DNA of 64,000 nucleotides, from assembly GCA_903813345.2 (NCBI GenBank), contig CAIIXF020000001.1, positions 33,374,866-33,438,865 on the forward strand, in the 5' to 3' direction. The notes under the pieces are model-generated. The model saw only the letters and a program-made list of their open reading frames with translations. It did not search any database and was not told the origin of the DNA. This DNA comes from Owenia fusiformis. Its lineage: Eukaryota > Annelida > Polychaeta > Sabellida > Oweniidae. Below are positions 56,401 through 64,000 of the stretch, piece by piece. Position 1 is the stretch's first letter; each line of letters opens with the position of its first letter. The translations under genes were made by a program, and so were the position numbers.

Positions 56401-58065
56401 TCTGGAAAGTGCAGAAATTCAAAAGCCAGGTATGGAACACAAAAAAAGAATTAGTAACATTGACATTTAATCATATCAATGACAATTTTATGGATTAACG
56501 GAAAAAATATTAGGGTAAATATATCTGATATGCCTATTAAATATTATTACTTTATTATCAAATATGTTCCTTCTATTACACGTACATTATTATAGCATTT
56601 CATTCACTGTAAAATTAACTGTGAATTGAGATCTGTAAGGCCAATGTGACAACATACATTCGAGTTGACAACATACATTATCTATTTTTCGTAGTAGCAT
56701 CCAAAGTAAAAAGCGGTTTTGCATTAACTCTGAATGCATATTTGTATACTTATCTTAAGTTGTGTTAGTCGTAGTTTGGCTGTTATTTGCATAGCAAAAC
56801 AAAAATTAGAGAGAATTTTGAGAAATTCAGTCAAGATTTAGAGATCCCTGATGTGCTGGGTAGATCTATAACAAGATATTGAAGTTGCTGAGGATCATTT
56901 AAAGTAGATATGCATATTTGCAACTTAATTACAAATCGAATGCAACAACTACCTGATGATGAACTGACACAATATTGATCAAATCAATGCTAATTCTTTC
57001 CTCGCTTCCTCATTCTAGAAAATGGCGATCTAAAATGGTGGAAATGACATAGTACATCAAAAGTGTACTACGGTATATTTTGTCAATGTCACGTGACTGT
57101 ACCTTGTCGATGGTTAGGCGTGTAAGGGAGCATATCAAAAGATCAATGTCGGAATATTAACTGTATTTGCATAGTTAGGGAGGGAGAGGGTTAATAACCT
57201 CAAAAGCAACATGTAAAATTGACCTTCCAATGTACGTATAACTTACATGTCAAATATAGTTTCTCCCAAAACCTCCAGGATATGTCAATTGTTTAAGTTA
57301 CTCAATATTCAAATGGGAAAAATATTTCAAATATCAAAGTTGTAACAAAGGAAATGGAACAAACACACATATCTTACAGTTTCACTAGGTCAGTTATTTT
57401 ATATTTTAAGAAAATGTTCCTTTGGTACATACACACATATTTTACAATAACAAAACAAACTACAGACTAGTGCATGAAAAATCAATCACATCATCCAAGG
57501 TCATTCCTTCTGTATTTGCCAAGATAAAAATACTGAAATTGATACTTTGCCAACTTGACTGATTTTTTTCTAGTCTGAATAATTAATAAATGAGTAGTGG
57601 ATTTGATTAATTGAGGATTTCCCATGTTAAAATATGTGAAAATTGTCAAGAGGTCACACACATCAGAGGATGAGAGTTCAATACAACATGTGTAAATTAT
57701 GAGACTATGTTGCAACACCTTCAAAGAATGGTCATTTCACAATCCACATTGCACATACTGTAGCAGGCATTTTTATGATATATTTTAACATTGTCACAAA
57801 AACCAGGGATTGACAAAAAATATAGCATATCATATAGCAGGTATATGCCAGGTATTGCAATATATTTCAACGTTGTCACTGTTAGAGTAGGCATTACAAT
57901 TTATCCATAAAAATATAAAAAAAATATAATAATGTTGACAACAGGCTAAAAAGTCTTCACTTAGTAAGCCATAAATGTCACATAAAGGCGACGGTCACAC
58001 CAGGCTTTCACGATAGCATTGCTAAGGTAATGGCAGGATCCATGCATAATTTCAAGTTATTAAAT
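56401..58065. other. Right arm interior of the giant foldback, no gene
   Basis: Contains inverse matches to the left arm (56655-56690, 57030-57125) separated by unmatched DNA. 57770-57900 repeats 'ttttaacattgtcac' and 'gcaggtatatgcc' words. No gene was recognised. Confidence 0.4.
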
Positions 58066-58365
58066 CAGGCCCGCAGATAGGAGGGGGGGGGCCTAGTCAG
58101 AAATTCTCTCAAAAACTTGCAGTTTTTCACCATTCTGAGCACTTTCCACATGATTTTTTGCCATAAACAACAGATGCCAGCCAGATCATACTTATAGTAG
58201 AAGGCTAGGCTCAAATAAACCTCAAATTGAGGTATTATCATTGAGATACTGATACTATACATACGATCGTGCTATCAAAACTGTCAAAAAGCCCCCCCCC
58301 CCTTTGGCAAAAACTCCACCCTTGGTAAAACCGCTCCCCAATGGTGAATCCTGGATACGGGCCTG
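58066..58365. mobile_element. 300-bp TIR element, CAGGCCCGTA-type ends, TAAAT flanks
   Basis: CAGGCCCGCAGATAGG and CCTGGATACGGGCCTG are imperfect inverted repeats. TAAAT lies at 58061-58065 and 58366-58370. There are G-rich and C-rich tracts inside. It is inserted in the right arm and absent from the left. Confidence 0.7.
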
Positions 58366-58498
58366 TAAATGGTCATCGTGGTTGTACCAGACAGCAATGC
58401 AATGTTTTGATTTGCACACATTTTTTATTTTTAAAAATCTAATTGAGAGCATCCTAATCATGTGAAAAGTTCAATTTTTTAGGATAGTTATATTCCTT

Positions 58499-58531
58499 CT
58501 TGGGTACACTTTTTTGGGACACCCTGTATTT
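58499..58531 (-). mobile_element. Solo mariner-type terminus
   Basis: 'cttgggtacacttttttggg' then 'acaccctgta' resembles the end of the 55764-56400 element. No partner end was found nearby. Confidence 0.35.
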
Positions 58532-59021
58532 GCAGTTCAATGCCAATGTGGAAATCAATATACATGGAAATTCGATCTTGAATTTGTAAAATAATAACAA
58601 GAAAGGTAGCACCAAATTAGCTTGATGTATTCATGAATGGATTCTCAAAAGTATACAAAATATATATAATCTTATTCTGTAGCTTCGGGACAATGACGAT
58701 TCCTATTCGGTAGAATGGAATATATCTTTCAACGACTTCTATGACGCTTATGAAAGGAAATAGCTTGAATGCAAACATAGCACAAGTTGAGACATACTAA
58801 TAAGGTATACTTTACAGTTATACAATGCTCAGAGTATCCATCATTACTTACAGAAGGCAAAGAACGACTCGCTGATATCGTTTTCTGCGAGCTTTCGGAA
58901 TTGGGTCATGCTGGTTTCATGCTTCGATTTGCATTAATAGCCTACACATATGGATAATCGTTTATGAACATGTTGAAAACATATTCCAGCACCGAATGCA
59001 TTACTCTATATTCATTCTTAC

Positions 59022-59089
59022 CTTATGCTATCTGATTTGTTTGACACATTTTCGTCACCTGGCTCGTCCAGTGGCGAACAAGACGCCAT
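59022..59089 (-). CDS. Arm exon R: 22-codon N-terminal exon with splice donor
   Basis: Minus-strand counterpart of exon L. It starts ATGGCG, reads MASCSPLDEPGD, then ENVSNKSDSI, plus 2 nt, and ends ATAAG|GTAAGA in phase 2. Length is identical to exon L with no indel. About 25 of the 57 nt between the shared ATGGCG and AGCATAAG differ, and almost all differences change the residue, while the adjacent non-coding sequence is nearly unchanged. It faces exon L across the palindrome. Unrecognised; possibly the same gene start under diversifying selection. Confidence 0.4.
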
Positions 59090-59720
59090 ATTTATCGGGA
59101 TTCAGTAAAAACACAACTCGGGTCACTGACTTGCTGGAACGAAATTCGGAACACAGGATATTGATCACCCGGGGTGGAAATGCAGCCTTTATTATTCCTT
59201 GAGATCGTGTGAATTGATCACTCTATCACTTTGTATCTCCAATTCTGATGTTAAATTAAATAAAAGACATAAGACAAATTACACGTATAGTTCAAATCTG
59301 TCGTGCAAACAATGAATACTTGTAATATCGTTTGAAAGAATAAAAAGTATATGTGATAAAAATCGAAACTACAGGGTGTTAAAAAACAGGACCGATGAAA
59401 AGTTGAATAACTTCGTCAATCCAGAATCATTCAGGTCATTCAATGTGAATTTTGTTGTGAAAGTTTGACCATATTCTGTTCATGGAGTCAAAAACTACAG
59501 CACTTTACAACACATGCCCCATGTGGCCAATTTGCGCCAAGCAATAGATTGGTTGTACACTGTAAGACTGCCCGATCAACAAAAAATCACTTCGATATAT
59601 CAAAAACAACACTCAAATAGCTCAAATGAACATTATGCAATGCCGGCTTTATTTTATGACGAGACAGATGTCCGATCTAGAAATAAAGGCATATGGGTAC
59701 ATAAATTCATCCATAATTAA

Positions 59721-60705
59721 AGTGTGCGCCTGACCCGGCTACGTATAGCACAGAGTTTATACTGGCGGATTAGACTAGTTCATTTTTTATGTGTGTGAAA
59801 GCTTTCTCTTATTTGCGTTTTTTCGTTTAGTACGGTTTTGTTATAATTGCCGAGGTCATATAACCGGGATGAAACAATGATTATCGTTGACTGCCCACAC
59901 ACAAAACATACGTTGAGTGAACAGTGTTATTACAAACAACAGGCTTTAGAATACAAAGCCCAGTAGTGTGATAATAAGCTGTACACTACCACTGCTGCAT
60001 GTACATATTAGTAGGGCTCCCAAAGAGTGGATAGGGAGGTTGTGTTTGTCACTTTTAAATTTTACATTTCAAAATTGTCATTTTACATGTCATAATTTGT
60101 TGGTTTCATTCGTTTAGCCAATCAAAACATTGTAAAACAATAAATTGTCTGTTACGTACAATCAATTTTGTTCAGTTTTGATTAGTTGTCAGAATAAAGT
60201 TACGTTCATCTGAATCCATGTATCAAAACAAAAATCTTATTTTCACTTCAAAATACTTCAGTGAGATGAATGCTCGGAATTGTCACATGCAATAACTTAT
60301 TGTCGTATTCGTTATTTTATCTTCTCGATAGTAGCATTTAGTCGCACATTTGATGCCAGGTCACCTTGTCGCGTACCTCTTGGGGAGCCCCACATTTATG
60401 TGTGTACTCATGGAAGTAAATTCCCCGGTGTAGCCGAGAGCCACAAACTTTTCAACAGCTTCGAAATGGCCAATTTCTCTCATATATACTCTAAATATTT
60501 TATTGTTTAGCACCTACAAAGTATTGCTAATAACCATATGTAATTTCAATAAGGAAACTTATCTGGCTACATGTAAATTCAATATCAACACTAGCCGTTC
60601 TCTCAACACGTCCTGGCTTACCTTGTGGTAACAAACCCTGGATTTTCGCTATTTATAGTTTATCAACACCTGGACGCATGCGCATTTTATAGTTTATCGG
60701 GCACT
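59721..60705 (+). mobile_element. TTAA-flanked element, 985 bp, copy 2
   Basis: Ends AGTGTGCGCCTGA and TTATCGGGCACT between TTAA at 59717-59720 and 60706-60709. Its sister is 27470-28460. The left arm of the giant foldback (53580-53600, 'tatcctgaattatagatg') shows the site without the insertion, so it arrived after the foldback formed. Confidence 0.85.
60280..60510 (+). CDS. 76-codon frame in TTAA element copy 2
   Basis: Starts MSHAITYCRIRYF and ends SHIYSKYFIV. It is co-linear with the frame at 27665-27895, with about five substitutions and no indel. Unrecognised; may be chance conservation between young copies. Confidence 0.25.
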   Translation: MSHAITYCRIRYFIFSIVAFSRTFDARSPCRVPLGEPHIYVCTHGSKFPGVAESHKLFNSFEMANFSHIYSKYFIV

Positions 60706-60830
60706 TTAAGCATACATTAAGATAGAATAATGTTTAAAAAATGTTAAAGATTTAACTCTTTAAAGACTGGGTCAGGACCCACGTACGTGGGTACGAGGGT
60801 ACGTGGGTAGGAGGTTTTTTATACAAAGCC

Positions 60831-60890
60831 TGTCCCCACCACATAGTGTGGGGCCATATTGTCGTCCTAGGCGCGTCCGTCCGTCTGGGG
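60831..60890 (+). mobile_element. Pearl-like 5' end, TGTCCCCACCAC family
   Basis: TGTCCCCACCACATAGTGTG, 'gggccatattgtcgtcctag' and a short GTCC tract. It is truncated at about 60890, where Penelope-like coding sequence begins. Its first ten bases are the target duplication of the giant foldback. Confidence 0.75.
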
Positions 60891-61071
60891 AGGAACTGGA
60901 ACCAAAAGGACAACCTTTAATAAAAAAGACTGTTTTGAACTAGTAGACTTCATAGTAGATAATGCATACTTTAAAGCTGGAAATAAAATAATGCGACAAA
61001 AAATTGGAATACCGATGGGAATAGATCTAGCACCATATATGGCAAATTTATATCTTTATGCATATGAGTAT
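60890..61071 (+). pseudogene. Penelope-like reverse transcriptase fragment
   Basis: One uninterrupted frame without a start codon reads GTGTKRTTFNKKDCFELV, DFIVDNAYFKAGNK, IMRQKIGIPMGIDLAP and YMANLYLYAYEY. The GIPMG-x-x-x-AP motif followed by (A/L)NL(F/Y)L-x-x-YE is the signature of RT motif 4 in Penelope-like elements, and the preceding (I/V)DN-(I/A)Y-x-x-x-GN is also typical. It is cut on the left by a pearl-like stump and on the right by a TIR element, so only about 60 codons survive. It is clearly different from the three LINE remnants in the window. Confidence 0.82.
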
Positions 61072-61528
61072 CAGGCCTGTCAACTTGGGAACACCTAACA
61101 TGAGTGACTTGAAAATGTTGAACACCTCCCCTCAAAATGTGGACACCTTGGTCCAAATCTGAACACCTTGATCCAAATTTTGAACACCTTGGTAAATTTG
61201 AACACCTCAAATTTTTTTTTTTTTGAACCATCCATCAAAGGGGGGGGGGGGTAGGTACGAACAATTTCGAACGGAATGCGTGACATTTACGTAATTCGCG
61301 TGAAAAATACGAACGAAATGCGTACGTTTTTTTTCGGCGTTCGTATTTTTGCTGTGTATACGATCTTTTTTAGAAATTTTTTCGACAGAAATATTTTTGC
61401 TTGACAATTACCAGGTAAAATGCGTATTTGCGTGACATTTTCTGTCACGCAAAAATAACTGGCGTGACTTCAAATTCTTCAGCAAATGCGTGACAAATAC
61501 GCAAATTGCAGGATAGTTGACAGGCCTG
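61072..61528 (+). mobile_element. TIR element, CAGGCCTGTCAAC family, 457 bp
   Basis: The longest copy, with complete ends CAGGCCTGTCAACTTGGG and GTTGACAGGCCTG, G-run (about 61241-61250), 'gaacgaaatgcgtacg' palindromic block and 'tctgtcacgcaaaaataact'. Flanking hexamers (GAGTAT and AATGTA) do not match. The DNA on either side belongs to different repeats, so a rearrangement followed insertion. Confidence 0.85.
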
Positions 61529-61960
61529 AATGTAGTTTTTACCAGTTGACATTTAACAACTGAGAAATCAAACATAACGTTACGACGTCAACATCGACGA
61601 TGTTTGTGTGTTTTTGTTATTGCGTTTCATATGAATGAACTTAATGCAATGTTACGTGCGTTTTTTTCCAAAGTGACTAACCAGGATGAAATTGGTCTTC
61701 TAACAACTGAAACATCACTTAAAAATATGACATTACACACCACGACGATGTAACGTTTTCATCGTGATTTGAAACGATTAATTATACGTTTTTAAATCAC
61801 GACCTAGTAAAGGTACTATAGTCATTGGATTCCTAGTTTTAGTTTTACTTCCAATTTTGCATTTTTTCATCTTTATGTAAAAGACCGTCAGCCGACCACC
61901 GACCACATGTACCCAACTGTGGAGAGTGACTGGTCGGTGGTCGGTGTTTTTCATAAACCC
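61529..61960 (+). mobile_element. Right end of the GGGTTTACG-type TIR element, truncated copy
   Basis: Matches 50457-50893 almost base for base from 'aatgtagtttttaccagttg' to 'gtcggtgtttttcataaacc'. The left part of the element is absent. Confidence 0.8.
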
Positions 61961-62089
61961 CAAATCTTACACGTTTTCTAATGATCTAATTATGTTATAT
62001 ATTTGTATTTTTCGTTTTTTTTGGGTAGACGGTTTTTTCGACTGGGTACCGGGTACCAAGTTTGAACCCAGCATGGAGGATTTACTACC

Positions 62090-62374
62090 CGGTACCCGGT
62101 TACGAAAATTTCCAATTAACATGCGTGACATATACAGGATTCGCGTGACCAATCCGAACAAATTGCGTTCGGTTTTTTTTCCGACGTTCGTATTTTTACC
62201 GTATCGTAAACATATTTTGAAAAATTTTCTACAGAAATATTTTTGCTTGACAATTACCAGGTAAAATACGTATTTGCGTGACATTTTCTGTCACGCTAAG
62301 AAAACTGGTGTGACTTCAAATTCTTCAGCAAATGCGAGACAAATACGCAAATTACGGGACAGTTGACAGGCCTG
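62090..62374 (+). mobile_element. TIR element, CAGGCCTGTCAAC family, 3' portion
   Basis: From 'cccggttacgaaaatttcc' onwards the sequence matches 61265-61528, ending GTTGACAGGCCTG at 62374. The left part is replaced by DNA with a GGTACCGGGTACC repeat (62045-62098). Confidence 0.7.
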
Positions 62375-63066
62375 CTCACAGCAATCACACACCACTACAG
62401 TGCTCACCATGAATAAAAAATGACACCTGGATTTGCTGAAATGAGGATTTACCAAAAGAAGAGCATTTTCAAGAGGCTATACATCAGTGGATGAGAGTAT
62501 ACAAAATGTAAAATATACAAAACTTAAGGGATGTGTATCTAGATATAACTGGAAAGTATGAAGTCTCAAATCACCATGGTCTGGAAATGGTGATAGAAAA
62601 TCCAGGTGTATATTTATTTATGGTGAGCACTTTACACTTTCGTTGTGGTTCTCACAAATGACATCTCCTATCACACCACACCCCACGCAAATACTGTCTG
62701 ATCCCAAAAATGATGGCTGTGGGGCGCAGTGCTGTCCTTTGTAGCTAGTCCTTTGACACATTATTCAAAGCCCTGCCAACTTGGGGCGTGGATGTTAATC
62801 TGGCATGCTTTTCATAGGAACTAAAGTCTGGCGAAAGCGGAGGAGAAACTGAATTTCGTTTCCTTGTTTCACTCCATTGCATATTGGTATATAACTTGGA
62901 ATCCCAAACACCCAGATGTACTATGTATAAATTGTTTGCGGTTACGGATCTCTGTGGATGGTTCAAGAAATATGTTCGGAAACAAGGAAATGGTGGTGCG
63001 CGACATAGGATTTCACGTTCGCTATATGAGATTCATGGTTTGAGTGCAAGGAATTAGTTTGCGGTA
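62375..63066. other. Intergenic, nothing recognised
   Basis: No repeat or gene could be supported. A 73-codon minus-strand frame (62745-62966) is unrecognised. Confidence 0.35.
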
Positions 63067-63074
63067 TCAGAACT

Positions 63075-63385
63075 GATGTTCACGTTGTTGGAAGTCTAGG
63101 AGGCCTGAATTTTCATTTCCTGATCTGATACACTTGTTTATACTGTATGCTTTCTTAAAAGAGTTTACAGAATCAGACTCTTTGACAGTCTTATCAAGCT
63201 TGTTCCAAAGATGTGAACCACTGTATGATATGCTTTTCTTAAATATTTCAAGTTTGGGTTTTGGAACATAAAGCGAATTTTCCACAACTGCTCTAGTAGC
63301 ATAATTATGTACAGACTTTGTCTCTTTGAAACAGTTTTGAACATATGGAGGAGAGATGCCTGAAATGGCCTGGTACATTGATTTC
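63075..63385 (-). pseudogene. LINE C-terminal fragment
   Basis: On the minus strand: MYQAISGISPPYVQNCF, HNYATRAVVENSLYVPKPK, FKKSISYSGSHLWNKLDKTV and DSVNSFKKAY, ending at a stop near 63067. The order (M-x-x-I...PPY, HNY-x-TR, (F/Y)SGS-x-LWN-x-L, SFK) is the usual C-terminus of CR1/L2/Jockey-like LINE ORF2. The RT domain itself is absent; a pearl-like element abuts it at 63386. Confidence 0.8.
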
Positions 63386-64000
63386 CGTCCGTCCGTCCGT
63401 CCGGGCAATAACTTAAATACCGTTCACCCGATTTTGTTCATATTTCGTACACATATACCCTATGGGGGTAGAAGTTCTGCTCAAAAGCCGATTTTCAAAA
63501 TGGCCGCTCATTACAAAATGGCGGCCATTTTAGTGCCGAATTTACAGTAATTTAGGTGCAATATGTAAAACTGTAATAGCAATATGTTTTAGATGTAAAA
63601 AAATTATATAGGACATTAATAAAGCTAGAAATGTAGATATTAAAGAAGCACATGGCAGCCATCTTGAAAAATGGCGGCCTTTACTCGTTATTTTACGATT
63701 TTTGCTGTAACTCGAAAAGTAGTGGAGCGATTTTGTTCATATTTGGTATGTGAATACTATAAACATTGCACAATGTCTAAAGACACTTTTGGTAGAAGGT
63801 GGCCATTTTAAAAAATGGCCGCCATTTTGAAAAATGGCCGCCAATTTTAACGTATTTTATAATAATTCAAAAAGTAGTGAAGTGATTTTGTTCATATTTG
63901 GTATGTGAATACTGTAAGCATGGCACACTGTCTAATGACACTTTTGGTAGAAGGCGGCCATTTTTCAAAATGGCCACCATTTTAACGTATTTTACTATAA
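63386..64000 (+). mobile_element. Pearl-like element, ATCCC family, runs off the window
   Basis: Starts within the GTCC tract (63387-63404), then 'gggcaataacttaaataccg', 'ttttgttcatatttcgtaca', repeated 'aaaatggccgcc' words and two core paragraphs with 'gtagtggagcgattttgttc' (63719) and 'agtagtgaagtgattttgtt' (63873), about 155 bp apart. It continues past the window end. Confidence 0.7.

Larger units (their letters stand above)
53469..60830. mobile_element. 7.4-kb giant foldback / MULE-like element, 10-bp TSD
   Basis: Left end GGCTTTGTATAAAAAACCTC is the exact inverse of the right end GAGGTTTTTTATACAAAGCC. The first 62 bp of each arm are identical, including the palindrome ACCCACGTACGTGGGT and repeated CGTACCC words. 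The 10-bp sequence TGTCCCCACC is duplicated at both borders (53459-53468 and 60831-60840). Inverse similarity continues inward in segments: 53560-53740/59570-60730, 54176-54376/58972-59173, 54545-54680/58680-58800, 54940-55030/57030-57125, 55380-55415/56655-56690. The arms thus meet around a central MITE (55764-56400). The right arm is longer because of later insertions. No transposase was recognised. TSD length and long TIRs suggest a Mutator-like non-autonomous element. Confidence 0.85.

Noticed and set aside
62745-62966. 73-codon minus-strand frame
   Set aside because: No motif, no splice context and no repetition elsewhere; cannot be told from chance.
1-64000. CRISPR array or bacterial operon
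   Set aside because: Repeats lack regular unique spacers, coding density is very low, and LINE, SINE and Penelope remnants show animal nuclear DNA.

Overview
The window is eukaryotic and repeat-dense, most likely nuclear DNA of a marine invertebrate. It is AT-rich, rich in ACATGTA words and GTCCGTCC microsatellites, and carries animal-type LINEs, a Penelope-like reverse transcriptase, a tRNA-derived SINE, many small DNA transposons, and tandem-core elements resembling the pearl/Helentron-like elements described in bivalve molluscs. I cannot name the species. No intact host gene is visible. The only host-like coding evidence is a set of short ATG-started segments that end at good splice donors (51.9-54.3 kb, one mirrored at 59.0 kb), plus a weak exon candidate near 12.5 kb.

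Layout. 1-2.7 kb: inverted copies of a large composite repeat (AGGTCA-rich blocks, an 'accggaagt' block, a CTATCC microsatellite and a 'gatgactcgg' tandem). 2.9-4.25 kb: two minisatellites, the second an ~80-bp unit with a 317-bp higher-order period. 4.6-13.4 kb: mostly unannotatable DNA with four members of a terminal-inverted-repeat (TIR) family that makes 6-bp target duplications. 13.5-17.5 kb: nested repeats and a broken LINE. 17.5-25.6 kb: the composite repeat again in the opposite orientation, holding a TIR element (8-bp duplication) and a hairpin-ended element. 26.3-28.5 kb: TTAA-flanked elements. 28.5-33.0 kb: pearl-like elements, one split by a 2.0-kb TIR element with a 9-bp duplication. 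33.2-36.3 kb: a decayed LINE on the minus strand. 36.8-41.3 kb: SINE, minisatellite and a ~340-bp repeat array. 41.6-43.5 kb: foldback and pearl-like elements. 44.8-51.8 kb: a deep nest of insertions. 51.9-53.0 kb: candidate exons. 53.47-60.83 kb: a 7.4-kb giant foldback element flanked by a 10-bp duplication. 60.9-64 kb: Penelope fragment, 6-bp-TSD family members, LINE tail, pearl-like repeat.

The most interesting structure is the 7.4-kb foldback. Its two arms each carry a 68-nt ATG-to-splice-donor segment of identical length. The flanking non-coding sequence is nearly identical between arms, but the coding body between ATGGC and the donor is almost completely different. Several precise insertions (target duplications of 6, 8, 9, 10 and 11 bp, TTAA, and empty-site comparisons inside the window) show repeated DNA transposition. 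All boundaries come from reading by eye; no alignment or database search was run.
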